Positions 1 to 9,125 are shown, counted from the first letter of the stretch. The stretch is DNA of 64,000 bases from CAG-390 sp045544735 (GCA_045544735.1 JAZPZM010000077.1:1-64000), one strand, 5' to 3'. Notes: a model not told the origin generated them from the sequence alone. Program-made: numbers and translations.

Positions 1-29
1 AAACAGTCCGGATTTGCTTTTTTGTGAGC

Positions 30-160
30 ATCCTATGAAAAGGATATACAGCTCCAAAGGAGCTGATGATATGCACCACACTTCGTGCAGTGATGATATG
101 CCAAACCTGGGGTTTGGATAAAAATACTGCAGAAAATGTATCCTTTCTGCAGTATTTTTT
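30..160 (+). repeat. Hairpin array with GATGATATG spacers, ending in a terminator-like stem
   Basis: Five short inverted repeats follow each other: ATCCT/AGGAT (30-45), AGCTCC/GGAGCT (50-64), GCAC/GTGC (73-88), CCAAACC/GGTTTGG (101-117) and a 15-bp stem (121-135 with 144-158) followed by a T-run. GATGATATG separates units at 65-73 and 92-100. The layout is typical of non-coding palindromic repeat arrays seen in clostridial genomes (from memory, not searched). The last stem plus T-run could terminate plus-strand transcripts. Bases 1-24 look like the right arm and T-tract of another terminator whose left arm lies outside the window. Confidence 0.6.
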
Positions 161-184
161 GGTGGAGGCGAACCGCGGTCAAAA

Positions 185-352
185 ATGGTTGATAATTACG
201 CAGAGCTTGACGAAAATGCACATAGCATTTGCGATGATACTTGGAGCGATCTGCCATGCACCGAGGTGCTCGTCCCGAACCCGACGTTCAGGATCTCCGT
301 AATCGGCAGACGTATACTCAACTACTGCGGAGCCTTCGGAGCAGAGAAGTAA
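185..352 (+). CDS. Small hypothetical ORF, 55 aa
   Basis: ATG at 185 to TAA at 350-352 gives 55 residues, starting MVDNYAELDENAHSICDD and ending GRRILNYCGAFGAEK. There is no recognised domain. The nearest purine-rich box (GGAGG at 164-168) is about 16 bases upstream, which is too far for a good ribosome site. The ORF could therefore be the surviving 3' part of a gene cut at the repeat junction near 160-171, or may not be expressed at all. I do not recognise the family. Confidence 0.25.
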   Translation: MVDNYAELDENAHSICDDTWSDLPCTEVLVPNPTFRISVIGRRILNYCGAFGAEK

Positions 353-452
353 GCATCGCTCAAAAATGAACTATGGTATGGTTCACATTGGACTATCCAT
401 AAATATAAAGTATAATATAATATTAACTGAAGAATAACATTATATATAACTA

Positions 453-542
453 CTATATGCACTCAAAGCCTCCCCCTCCGAAAGCCACGGCATTCGGGGT
501 GATTTTCTTGCGTTCTTGAGACTTGCGCCAGCACTGCTCAAT
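453..542 (-). pseudogene. Possible 3' relic of a coding sequence
   Basis: On the minus strand a 29-residue stop-free stretch ends with TPNAVAFGGGGFECI and a TAG at 453-455. An in-frame TAA lies directly upstream, so no start is available. The compact ending with a Gly run and a Cys looks like a real protein C-terminus rather than random sequence, but I cannot name the family. It lies in the otherwise empty 353-640 interval before the Fic gene. Confidence 0.2.
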
Positions 543-575
543 TTAATCATTTTCTCTCAAATGACTAAATTGACA

Positions 576-604
576 TTGACAAAAGATATAATTGAGTATA
601 TAAT
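576..604 (+). promoter_or_regulatory. Sigma-A promoter of the Fic/type I R-M operon
   Basis: TTGACA (576-581), a 17-bp spacer and TATAAT (599-604), a perfect match to the housekeeping consensus. A second TTGACA lies at 570-575 and a second TATAAT at 604-609, so two overlapping promoters in a 5-6 bp register are possible. Transcription would start near 611, about 30 bases before the Fic start codon. Confidence 0.8.
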
Positions 605-640
605 ATAATTTAGATAAGAATAATGTAATGCGAGGTTTAT

Positions 641-1699
641 ATGCGTAATTACAATTACCAAGACAAATGGCAAAAATTGCTCACGCCCGAAGTAGTGTCT
701 TTGTTGACACAGATCCACGAGCGCAAGGGTGAGCAAACGTTATTTATAGAGCAAAAAGCTACTACACTGACTCAGCTTGTTGAGGTTGCTAAAATCCAAA
801 GCACAGAGGCATCAAATAAAATCGAGGGCATTTATACCTCAGACGAGCGACTCAAAAGCCTTGTTTCCAACAAGACAACCCCTCGAACGAAAAACGAGCA
901 GGAAATAGCGGGATATCGCGACGTTCTTTCCACTATATGCGAAAGCCACGATTTCATCCCGATGAAGCCATCAATTATATTGCAACTTCACCGCGACCTA
1001 TATAAATTCAGCGGGAAGTCCATCGGAGGATCTTATAAGGAAACCGATAACGTAATCGCAGAGGAAGACGAGGAAGGGAACAAGCGCGTTCGTTTTGTTC
1101 CCGTATCGGCTTGGGAAACCCCAACAGCTATAGATGGCATATGCAAAGCCTTTGATGAAACGCTATCTGATAGCGACGCCGATCCGCTTCTTATAATTCC
1201 AATGTTTATATTGGATTTTCTATGCATTCACCCGTTTAACGATGGTAACGGAAGAATGAGCCGATTGCTCACCTTGCTGCTCCTATACCGAGCAGGCTAT
1301 ATTGTGGGTAAATATATCAGTATCGAAAAGCTGATAGAGCAAACAAAAGAAACCTATTACGAGGCATTACAAAACAGTTCCGCCTGTTGGCACGAGGATA
1401 AAAACGATTATATTCCCTTCGTGCAGTATACGCTTGGTATCGTTGCCGCGGCATATCGCGAGTTTTCGGCGAGCGTAAGGCTGACGGCGGCGAGCAATAT
1501 GTCCAAGCCCGAACGCATCAGAGCAATTATACAAGAAACACTTGGTAAAATAACAAAATCAGAAATTATGGAAAAATGCCCCGATATCAGCCAAGTCACG
1601 GTACAACGAGCACTTAATGAGCTGGTAATAAGCGGAGAAATTTTAAAAATTGGCGGCGGTCGTTATACCGCATACACGTGGAATCGCGAAAAGGAGTAA
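641..1699 (+). CDS. Fic family protein (putative AMP-transferase)
   Basis: 352 residues with the Fic active-site loop HPFNDGNGRMSRL near residues 197-209, which matches the HPFx(D/E)GNGR signature of enzymes that move AMP from ATP onto protein hydroxyls. Near residues 57-62 an SNKIEG motif fits the (S/T)xxxE(G/N) inhibitory helix of class II Fic proteins, so the enzyme is probably self-inhibited. The C-terminal ~60 residues look like a winged helix. GAGG at 632-635 supports the start. The gene is first in the R-M operon and ends 3 bases before hsdM. Its target is unknown; Fic genes beside type I R-M loci are common in Firmicutes. Confidence 0.9.
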   Translation: MRNYNYQDKWQKLLTPEVVSLLTQIHERKGEQTLFIEQKATTLTQLVEVAKIQSTEASNKIEGIYTSDERLKSLVSNKTTPRTKNEQEIAGYRDVLSTICESHDFIPMKPSIILQLHRDLYKFSGKSIGGSYKETDNVIAEEDEEGNKRVRFVPVSAWETPTAIDGICKAFDETLSDSDADPLLIIPMFILDFLCIHPFNDGNGRMSRLLTLLLLYRAGYIVGKYISIEKLIEQTKETYYEALQNSSACWHEDKNDYIPFVQYTLGIVAAAYREFSASVRLTAASNMSKPERIRAIIQETLGKITKSEIMEKCPDISQVTVQRALNELVISGEILKIGGGRYTAYTWNREKE

Positions 1700-1702
1700 A
1701 AT

Positions 1703-3199
1703 ATGATTACAGGCGAACTTAAAAATAGAATTGACGGACTTTGGGATGTATTTGCCGCAGGCGGACTTGTAAACCCTCTCGACGTAATTGAGCAGGTTAC
1801 ATACTTGATGTTCATCCGCGACCTTGACGATACCGATAATCTTCGCGCAAAGGAAGCCGTAATGCTCGGGCTTCCCCATAAAAGCATTTTTGCCGACAAG
1901 GTAAAGGTGGGAGAGCGAGAGATCGACGGAAATCAGCTCAAATGGTCGGTATTCCACGACTTTCCTGCGGGAAAGATGTATTCTACCGTTCAGGAGTGGG
2001 TGTTCCCGTTTATCAAGAACCTGCACAATAATAAGGATAGCGCATACTCCAAGTATATGGATGATGCCATCTTCAAAATCCCCACCCCCTTGCTTCTCGA
2101 TAAAATCGTTACCATTCTTGACGATATCTACTCGCAAATGGCGCAGATCAAGGACAGCGACATTCGCGGCGACGTATACGAATACTTACTTTCCAAGATC
2201 TCGCAGTCGGGGCTTAACGGTCAGTTCCGCACCCCTCGTCACATCATTCGTATGATGGTAGAGTTAATGGATCCCAAAGCAGACGAAATAATCTGCGATC
2301 CCGCGTGCGGCACGTCGGGATTTCTCGTCGCGGCGGGGGATTATCTCAAGGAAAAGCGCAAGGAAGAGATTTTCTTCAATAAACAGAAAAAAGCGCACTA
2401 TATGAACGGAATGTTCCACGGCTACGATATGGACAGAACGATGCTCCGCATCGGCGCGATGAACATGATGACGCACGGCGTGGGCAACCCTTATATAGAG
2501 TATCGTGATAGCTTGTCCGATCAGAATCCCGATAAGGAGAAATACTCGCTTATCCTTGCAAATCCCCCCTTCAAGGGCAGTCTTGACTACGATACCGTTT
2601 CCGCAGATCTTCTCAAGGTCTGCAAGACGAAAAAGACCGAGCTTTTGTTCCTCGCGTTGATGCTCCGAATGCTTCGCGTAGGCGGCAGATGTGCAGTCAT
2701 CGTTCCCGATGGCGTACTGTTCGGGTCTTCTACCGCGCATAAGGCTATCCGCAAAGCGATAGTCGATGATAATCGCCTTGAAGCCGTAATTTCTATGCCC
2801 TCTGGCGTGTTTAAGCCCTACGCGGGTGTTTCTACAGGAATCCTTATCTTCACAAAGACGGGATACGGCGGCACGGATAAGGTGTGGTTTTACGATATGC
2901 AAGCAGACGGCTTCAGCCTTGACGATAAGCGCACCGAGGTCAAGGAAAACGACATTCGTGATATCATCGAGCGTTTCCACAATCTTGACGGTGAAGCCGA
3001 CCGCGCACGCACAGAAAAATCCTTCTTTGTACCCAAGGACGAGATCGTGCAGAACGACTACGACCTCTCAATAAATAAGTACAAAAAGACCGAATACAAG
3101 CCCGTAGAGTATGCCCCTACCTCTCAGATATTGGCAGAGCTGAACGAGCTTGAGCTGGAGATCACCAAAGGACTTGCAGAACTGGAGGAGATGCTTTAA
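1703..3199 (+). CDS. hsdM: Type I restriction-modification methyltransferase subunit HsdM
   Basis: 498 residues, the usual HsdM length. The N-terminal helical domain (about 1-150) is followed by an N6-adenine methyltransferase fold with SAM-binding motif I CDPACGTSGF near residue 198 and the catalytic NPPF motif near residue 287. It methylates the adenine of a bipartite recognition site together with HsdS, and also forms part of the restriction complex with HsdR. AAGGAG at 1690-1695 gives a good start. The stop overlaps the next start (TAATG), indicating translational coupling. Confidence 0.95.
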   Translation: MITGELKNRIDGLWDVFAAGGLVNPLDVIEQVTYLMFIRDLDDTDNLRAKEAVMLGLPHKSIFADKVKVGEREIDGNQLKWSVFHDFPAGKMYSTVQEWVFPFIKNLHNNKDSAYSKYMDDAIFKIPTPLLLDKIVTILDDIYSQMAQIKDSDIRGDVYEYLLSKISQSGLNGQFRTPRHIIRMMVELMDPKADEIICDPACGTSGFLVAAGDYLKEKRKEEIFFNKQKKAHYMNGMFHGYDMDRTMLRIGAMNMMTHGVGNPYIEYRDSLSDQNPDKEKYSLILANPPFKGSLDYDTVSADLLKVCKTKKTELLFLALMLRMLRVGGRCAVIVPDGVLFGSSTAHKAIRKAIVDDNRLEAVISMPSGVFKPYAGVSTGILIFTKTGYGGTDKVWFYDMQADGFSLDDKRTEVKENDIRDIIERFHNLDGEADRARTEKSFFVPKDEIVQNDYDLSINKYKKTEYKPVEYAPTSQILAELNELELEITKGLAELEEML

Positions 3200-3603
3200 T
3201 GGGCAAAAAGAAAGACAAACAACGGATTATCAATAATATTCAAGAGTTAAAGCTTGAAATCGATTACGATAAGCTTGCTGATGCAATAGTGAAAGCCGAA
3301 TTGAAAGCAAAAACAGAAAAAGAGCAAACGGAGAGAAATAAAAAAGCGGGCAAACTTTTTCGTTTTTCTGCTGTAGCATATGTTTTGTTTATAATAACTT
3401 TTTTGGCGCTTTCCGTTTTATTATTAATTATCAATGATAACAATCGCGCTTTTGCGATGATCTTATTATCTGGTATTATGGGGCTGTTTCTGTATATACA
3501 ATATATTATTCATATCGACGGAGGTGCAGATCGGATGCTTAATGCTATTACTCTTATAACGGCACTTGTATCTTTGATATTTTCCGTCATGAAGGTGGCA
3601 TAA
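3199..3603 (+). CDS. Small three-helix membrane protein inside the R-M operon
   Basis: 134 residues. The first ~55 are charged (Lys/Glu-rich, probably helical and cytoplasmic), followed by three hydrophobic segments at about 54-80, 87-112 and 115-132. There is no signal peptide, enzyme motif or family I recognise. It overlaps hsdM by one base and its TAA overlaps the hsdS ATG, so it is an integral part of the operon rather than a chance ORF. Membrane proteins are not normal type I R-M subunits; an anchoring, sensing or effector role is possible but unproven. Confidence 0.7.
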   Translation: MGKKKDKQRIINNIQELKLEIDYDKLADAIVKAELKAKTEKEQTERNKKAGKLFRFSAVAYVLFIITFLALSVLLLIINDNNRAFAMILLSGIMGLFLYIQYIIHIDGGADRMLNAITLITALVSLIFSVMKVA

Positions 3604-4721
3604 TGGCGAGATTGGGTGATTATGTGAAAATAAAAACAGGAAAGCTTGATGCAAATACATCAAGTGAAACCGGACAATATCCTTTCTTTACTTGTTCTGT
3701 TGCTCCGTTGCGAATTGATACATATAGCTATGATTGTGAGTGCGTTTTGGTCGCGGGAAACGGCGATTTGAATGTTAAGTATTACAACGGAAAATTTGAT
3801 GCTTATCAGCGCACTTACATCATTGAAAGCAGAGACAAAAACATTTTGACTGTTCCATATTTGTATTGCTTTCTTGATCGGTATGTGGAAGAATTGAGAA
3901 AGCAATCCATCGGTGGTGTAATCAAATATATCAAACTTGGAAATTTAACAGAAGCACAAATTCCCATATGTTCAATTGAGAAACAAAATGAGATTGTTGA
4001 AAATTTTGATAAAGTGAACACACTAATTTCTCTCCGCAAGCAGCAACTTTCAAAATTGGACGAGCTTGTCAAATCCCGATTTATCGAACTGTTTGGCGAC
4101 CCTATTGATAACCCCAAGCGTCTGCCAGTAAAGCCATTGAAAGAGTTATCTACACTAATAACAAACGGAAATACGCCAAAGGGTGGAAGCGAAAATTACG
4201 TTGAAAAAGGAATTCTATTTTTACGCAGCCAGAATGTTTGGAGAAATCGAATCGAACTTGATGATGTTGCTTACATTGACGAAGCCACACATTACAGCCT
4301 GAAAAAGAGCAGTTTGAAGTATAAAGATATTTTGATTACCAAGACAGGACGAATCAACACCGAAAACAGTAGTCTTGGCAGGGCAGCTTTGTATCTGGGC
4401 GATGATGATGCAGCAAACATCAATGGACATGTCTATCTTGTTCGCCTTGATGGTTCTGTTGTTCCAGAATACGTTCTTACAATTCTCATCAGTGATGCAT
4501 ATCGAAAGTATATCCGCAAAGTGTGTGTTGGAGGAATTGATAAGAGACAGATTAATCTTGACCAAGTAGAAGATTTCCCAATTATCCTTCCATCAATAGA
4601 ACTGCAAGAGCAGTTTGCATCCTTCGTCGAACAGATTGATAAATCAAAATTGGTAATTCAAAAGAGCCTTGAAAAGCTCGAAATACTAAAAAAAGCATTG
4701 ATGCAAAAATATTTTGGGTGA
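3603..4721 (+). CDS. hsdS: Type I restriction-modification specificity subunit HsdS
   Basis: 372 residues with the two-repeat HsdS layout: target recognition domain 1 (about 1-140), a conserved central helix (LRKQQLSKLDELVKSRF, about 144-161) leading into the IELFGDP turn, target recognition domain 2 (about 170-330), and a final helix (LEKLEILKKALMQKYF). The two TRDs each read one half of a split DNA site; the helices set the spacing and hold two HsdM copies. The TRDs differ from each other, predicting an asymmetric site. The stop overlaps the following GTG start. Confidence 0.93.
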   Translation: MARLGDYVKIKTGKLDANTSSETGQYPFFTCSVAPLRIDTYSYDCECVLVAGNGDLNVKYYNGKFDAYQRTYIIESRDKNILTVPYLYCFLDRYVEELRKQSIGGVIKYIKLGNLTEAQIPICSIEKQNEIVENFDKVNTLISLRKQQLSKLDELVKSRFIELFGDPIDNPKRLPVKPLKELSTLITNGNTPKGGSENYVEKGILFLRSQNVWRNRIELDDVAYIDEATHYSLKKSSLKYKDILITKTGRINTENSSLGRAALYLGDDDAANINGHVYLVRLDGSVVPEYVLTILISDAYRKYIRKVCVGGIDKRQINLDQVEDFPIILPSIELQEQFASFVEQIDKSKLVIQKSLEKLEILKKALMQKYFG

Positions 4722-5392
4722 AGAATGAGTTTATGAAAGAGAAGTATTACTTTAGAGGAAGTTGGCGTTCCATAAGACAGGAAACCGATGCAACAGGTAA
4801 AAAATCATTAATTTTCAAAGCGGCGCACAAAGGCGATAAGGCCGATTATGCAGACTATAATAATCTATTAGATTTGGCGTTCAATGCAAGAAAAAATGCT
4901 AATGCTCTGTTTAACTTGGTAATGGAAAAATACCAAGGTCTCAATCCGGTTGATATCGATGGATTTGAAATGCTTGTTGCTCTTATTAATCTTTCAAGTG
5001 AACTTTATATGAAATGCCTTATTTATTATTACCAGCTGAACCAAGGAAAACAGTGTAAAGGTCTTCATAATTTGATAGACTATTTTTTGAAATTGCCAAA
5101 TGATATTCAAACAGACCTTAAAACCATAGATGATGATTTCGATTTGCAGTTAGAAAGCATTTCCAACTATTTCAATGAGTTTAGATATAGCTTTGAATAC
5201 AATGTTATTTTTGCAGAAAAATTTGCTTTTTCTTTTGCAGAGAAGTTAAATCAAATATGTAATTCTATTAAGATTAAAAGACCAGCAGAAGTTGTTTTTA
5301 GTCAACACCGGGCGGTTATTAAACATGGAGAAAAAACTATTTGGGATTCGACCAAAAAATATAATGGTCCGATAATTTCCAAAGATGACTAA
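4718..5392 (+). CDS. HEPN-like accessory protein of the R-M operon
   Basis: 224 residues, predicted soluble and mostly helical. The core SSELYMKCLIYYYQ (about residue 94) followed by a GLHNLIDYF segment and NEFRYSFEY resembles the HEPN fold, found in many anti-phage and toxin proteins. I do not see the RxxxxH ribonuclease motif of catalytic HEPN toxins, so it may be a structural or antitoxin-like member. The chosen GTG at 4718 overlaps the hsdS stop (GTGA); ATG at 4733 is an alternative. It ends 15 bases before hsdR. The family call comes from pattern recognition only. Confidence 0.6.
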   Translation: MKNEFMKEKYYFRGSWRSIRQETDATGKKSLIFKAAHKGDKADYADYNNLLDLAFNARKNANALFNLVMEKYQGLNPVDIDGFEMLVALINLSSELYMKCLIYYYQLNQGKQCKGLHNLIDYFLKLPNDIQTDLKTIDDDFDLQLESISNYFNEFRYSFEYNVIFAEKFAFSFAEKLNQICNSIKIKRPAEVVFSQHRAVIKHGEKTIWDSTKKYNGPIISKDD

Positions 5393-5407
5393 AAGATGAG
5401 GTATCAA

Positions 5408-8400
5408 ATGACCAACTTTGATTTCCTAAAAAACACCCCTGATTTTGACGCGTTTACGGACGTGGCGATCTCGGCGGAGAAAATATTACATATTGACGTG
5501 GACGCTTGCGTGCTGAATTGCCGCAGAGCAATGGAGTTTGCGGTCAAATGGATGTATTCCGTTGACCGCGATCTCGTCATGCCATATCAGGACAACCTCG
5601 TCAGCCTTATGAATGACGAGAAGTTCCGCGACATTATTGGCGCGGACGTCTGGAGGCGTATGGAATTTATCCGTAAGCTCGGCAATACTGCGGCTCACGG
5701 CGGCAAAAAGGTGAGCCTCGAGCAAGCGGAGCTTTGCCTTGAAAACTTATTTGTTTTCCTTGACTGTGTTGCATATTTCTACGCTCCCGAATACACCGAG
5801 CAGCAGTTTGATAAGTCCTTGCTTGCGCTTACGGTGGACGAGGCTCTTTCCTTCGTTCCCGAAAATGATATCGATATTGCCAAGCTGATCGAGGAAAACA
5901 AAGCGCTCAAGGATGAGCTTACTGCGCGCCGAGCCGAACAGCAGCAGACCTACGTTCCCAAGCCGCTTGAGCTTTCGGAATACAAAACGAGAAAGATATA
6001 TATCGACTTTATGCTTGCCGATGCAGGTTGGGTCGAGGGCAAGGATTGGGTTAACGAGGTAGAGCTTCACGGCATGCCCAACGCAAGCGGGGTAGGCTAC
6101 GCCGACTACGTTCTCTATGGCGACGACGGTAAGCCCCTCGCGGTTCTTGAAGCGAAGCGCACCTGTATGGACGTTTCAAAGGGTAGACAGCAGGCGAAGC
6201 TGTATGCCGACCTGTTAGAGCAGAAATACGGTCGCAGACCTATCATTTTCCTCTCCAACGGCTTTGATACGCACATTTGGAATGATAAATACTACCCCGA
6301 GCGCAAGGTTGCGTCTGTTTACTCAAAGCGCGACCTTGAAAAGCTTTTCAATCTGCACACGATGCGTGCAAGCCTCAAAAACGTGGTGGTTGACAAGCAC
6401 ATTGCGGGACGCTACTATCAAGAGGCTGCTATTAAGGCTGTTTGTGAGGCGTTTGACAAAAAGAATCGCCGCAAGGCGCTTCTCGTTATGGCAACGGGCT
6501 CTGGTAAGACGAGAACGGTCATTGCTCTTTGCAAGGCACTGCTTGATCACGGTTGGGTAAAGAATATTCTGTTCCTTGCCGACCGCAATTCGCTCGTCAC
6601 GCAGGCAAAGCGCGCCTTTACCAATATGCTTCCCGACCTTTCTGTAACCAATCTTTGCGAGGATAAGGCGAACTTTGATTCCCGATGCGTATTCTCAACT
6701 TATCAGACCATGATGGGCTGTATTGATACCGTCAAGGACGAGAATGACAAAAAGCTCTTTACCGTTGGACATTTTGATCTCGTCATCGTAGACGAGGCGC
6801 ACCGTTCTATCTATAACAAGTACAAGGATATTTTTAACTATTTCGATGCGCCGCTTGTGGGACTTACCGCAACGCCGAAGGATGAAATAGATAAGAACAC
6901 CTATGAGATATTCGAACTCGAAAACGGTGTTCCTACCTATGGCTATGAGCTTGGACAAGCAGTTACCGACGGCTTTCTTGTTGACTTTATGTCTGTTGAA
7001 AGCAAGCTGAAATTCATCGAGGAAGGCATCGTATACGACGACCTTTCCGATGAGGATAAGGAAGAATACGAAAACACTTTCGATGATGAAAATGGTAATC
7101 ATCCAGAAAGGATCTCGTCTTCCGCCATTAACGAGTGGGTGTTTAATGAGGACACCATTCGCCAGGTGCTTCACATACTGATGCAGGACGGTTTGCGCAT
7201 CGATTACGGCGAAAAGCTGGGAAAGACGATCATCTTTGCCAAAAACCACGAGCATGCCGAAAAGATTCACGAGATATTTGGAAAAGAATATCCCAATCTT
7301 CCCGGTTACACGAAGGTCATTGACAACTATATGACTTATGCGCAGAGCGCAATAGACGAGTTTTCCGATCCCAAGAAATTGCCCCAAATTGCGATCTCTG
7401 TCGATATGCTTGACACGGGAATCGACGTCCCTGAAGTGCTCAACCTCGTCTTCTTCAAAAAAGTGATGAGCAAGGCAAAGTTCTGGCAGATGATAGGACG
7501 CGGTACCCGTCGTTGTGACGGACTTATGGACGGCAAAGACAAGGATAAATTCTATATTTTCGATTTTTGCGGAAATTTTGAATTTTTCCGTATGAACGAC
7601 GGCAAGCCGACTGCCAATCAGGTTGCTTTACAGGGCGCCATCTTTAAGCTTAAGGCACAGATTGCCTTTAAGCTGCAGGATATCGCTTATCAAACGACGG
7701 ATTTAATTGCGTTCCGCAAGTCTTTGGTTGATGATATGGTGCGCAAGGTGCGCGAGTTGAATAAGGAGAATTTTGCTGTTCGTCAGCATCTTCGCTACGT
7801 TGAGCAATATTCAAATCCCGACAACTATAATTCGCTGACTTATGAGGATACTCTCTTGATAGCAGAAGAACTTGCTCCGTTGATCACACCCGATGAAGAC
7901 GAAGCCTCTGCGGTTCGTTTTGACGCTTTAATGTATGGCATCGAGCTTGCGTATCTTGCGGGCAAGAAATATTCGCGTGCTCGTACCGATCTTTACAAAA
8001 AGGTCAGCGGAATTGCAAGCGTGGCAAACATTCCCGAAATCATGGCTCAATCGGAACTCATCAATAAAATTTTGCATACCAATTATTTGGATACCGCGGG
8101 AATTAACGAGTTTGAGCATATCCGCGAGAATCTTCGCAATTTGATGAAATATATACCCAGAACCGTTGCTAAGTATATTACGGATTTCGATGATGAAATT
8201 CTTTCTGTGGAATGGAACGAATCCGATCTTGAAAACGATGACCTGAAGAACTACAAAGCCAAAGCCGAATTCTATATTCGTCAGCATCAAGACGAGGAGG
8301 CAATTGCTAAGTTGAAGAGCAACGTTCCCTTGAATGCAGATGATATCAAGGCCTTGGAACGCATTATGTGGAGCGAGGTCGGAAGCAGAAAGGACTACGA

Positions 8401-8704
8401 AGCGGAATACGGAGAAAAACCTCTTGGCGAGTTTGTGCGAGAAATTGTGGGACTCGATATGATGGCGGCAAAAGAAGCGTTTGCGGAGTATTTGAATGAC
8501 GTTAATCTTGATGCAGATCAGATTTATTTTGTCAACCAAATCGTTGAGTATATTGTACACAATGGTGTGATGAAGGATATGTCCGTGCTTCAAGAGCCTC
8601 CGTTTACCGATAGAGGAAGTATCGTTGAAGTCTTTACCGATATTTCAGTTTGGTTGGGTATAAGGAGTGTCATCGAGAAGATCAATGCAAACGCCGCGGC
8701 ATAA
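5408..8704 (+). CDS. hsdR: Type I restriction endonuclease subunit HsdR
   Basis: 1098 residues from ATG 5408, preferred over ATG 5396 because GATGAGGT lies at ideal spacing before it. Order of parts: N-terminal DUF4145-like helical domain (about 1-110), PD-(D/E)xK nuclease (ADYVLY...AVLEAK, about 220-250), SF2 helicase motor with Walker A MATGSGKTRT near 360 and the DEAH box VDEAHRS near 460, the helicase motif GRGTRRCDG near 697, and a helical C-terminal region that docks on HsdM/HsdS. It translocates DNA with ATP and cleaves unmodified DNA far from the site. All motifs look intact. Confidence 0.95.
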   Translation: MTNFDFLKNTPDFDAFTDVAISAEKILHIDVDACVLNCRRAMEFAVKWMYSVDRDLVMPYQDNLVSLMNDEKFRDIIGADVWRRMEFIRKLGNTAAHGGKKVSLEQAELCLENLFVFLDCVAYFYAPEYTEQQFDKSLLALTVDEALSFVPENDIDIAKLIEENKALKDELTARRAEQQQTYVPKPLELSEYKTRKIYIDFMLADAGWVEGKDWVNEVELHGMPNASGVGYADYVLYGDDGKPLAVLEAKRTCMDVSKGRQQAKLYADLLEQKYGRRPIIFLSNGFDTHIWNDKYYPERKVASVYSKRDLEKLFNLHTMRASLKNVVVDKHIAGRYYQEAAIKAVCEAFDKKNRRKALLVMATGSGKTRTVIALCKALLDHGWVKNILFLADRNSLVTQAKRAFTNMLPDLSVTNLCEDKANFDSRCVFSTYQTMMGCIDTVKDENDKKLFTVGHFDLVIVDEAHRSIYNKYKDIFNYFDAPLVGLTATPKDEIDKNTYEIFELENGVPTYGYELGQAVTDGFLVDFMSVESKLKFIEEGIVYDDLSDEDKEEYENTFDDENGNHPERISSSAINEWVFNEDTIRQVLHILMQDGLRIDYGEKLGKTIIFAKNHEHAEKIHEIFGKEYPNLPGYTKVIDNYMTYAQSAIDEFSDPKKLPQIAISVDMLDTGIDVPEVLNLVFFKKVMSKAKFWQMIGRGTRRCDGLMDGKDKDKFYIFDFCGNFEFFRMNDGKPTANQVALQGAIFKLKAQIAFKLQDIAYQTTDLIAFRKSLVDDMVRKVRELNKENFAVRQHLRYVEQYSNPDNYNSLTYEDTLLIAEELAPLITPDEDEASAVRFDALMYGIELAYLAGKKYSRARTDLYKKVSGIASVANIPEIMAQSELINKILHTNYLDTAGINEFEHIRENLRNLMKYIPRTVAKYITDFDDEILSVEWNESDLENDDLKNYKAKAEFYIRQHQDEEAIAKLKSNVPLNADDIKALERIMWSEVGSRKDYEAEYGEKPLGEFVREIVGLDMMAAKEAFAEYLNDVNLDADQIYFVNQIVEYIVHNGVMKDMSVLQEPPFTDRGSIVEVFTDISVWLGIRSVIEKINANAAA

Positions 8705-8721
8705 AATGCTTGGAGGATATA

Positions 8722-9093
8722 ATGACCAAACAATCTTTCCTTGAATACTGCCTAAATACATATGGCACATCGCCGGACTATCCGTTTGACGAGGACTTTG
8801 ATACGGCGGTATTGAGGCACGCGGATAATCGCAAGTGGTATGCGATTGTGATGAAGGTCGCACGGCGCAAGTTTGGGGTTGACAGCGACGAGGTTATCGA
8901 CGTTGTAAATCTAAAGCTCCCAACAGAGATGTTCGGCTCATTCGGCGCAGTCGATGGCGTCTATCCCGCGTACCACATGAACAAACGCCATTGGATATCT
9001 GTGCTTCTTCCCGACGCTCCCGACGAGGTGGTGCAGTTCCTTGTAAGCGTGAGCTTCGAGGCGACAAAATCTTCTAAGAAAAAATCAAAATAA
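8722..9093 (+). CDS. YjbR/MmcQ-like DNA-binding protein
   Basis: 123 residues from ATG 8722, which has TGGAGGAT just upstream; longer reading of this frame would run into hsdR and is not needed. The sequence has the YjbR pattern: YPFDEDFDTAVLRH near the N-terminus, the strand VVNLKLP, then YHMNKRHWISVLL and a tail ending SFEATKSSKKKSK. The fold resembles a double-wing DNA-binding domain, but its cellular role is unclear in any organism. It lies 17 bases after hsdR and could be read from the R-M operon. Confidence 0.8.
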   Translation: MTKQSFLEYCLNTYGTSPDYPFDEDFDTAVLRHADNRKWYAIVMKVARRKFGVDSDEVIDVVNLKLPTEMFGSFGAVDGVYPAYHMNKRHWISVLLPDAPDEVVQFLVSVSFEATKSSKKKSK

Positions 9094-9096
9094 GTC

Positions 9097-9125
9097 TGGA
9101 CTTTTGCCATCTCCTGTGGTATTGT
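9097..9125 (+). promoter_or_regulatory. Promoter with TCTGGACTTTTGC box
   Basis: TGGACT (9097-9102), 17 bp, TATTGT (9120-9125). The -35 region lies in the 13-base box TCTGGACTTTTGC (9095-9107), which recurs exactly at 9480-9492 before the next gene. An inverted repeat (about 9106-9118 with 9133-9145) overlaps the -10 region and covers the downstream ribosome site; it could be an operator or a read-through hairpin. Confidence 0.45.

Noticed and set aside
4718..5392. Catalytic HEPN ribonuclease toxin
   Set aside because: The RxxxxH motif was not found, so only a HEPN-like fold is claimed.
8650..8721. Longer start of the YjbR-like gene inside hsdR
   Set aside because: The extension is the hsdR 3' end in another frame and has no ribosome site; ATG 8722 has GGAGG at good spacing.
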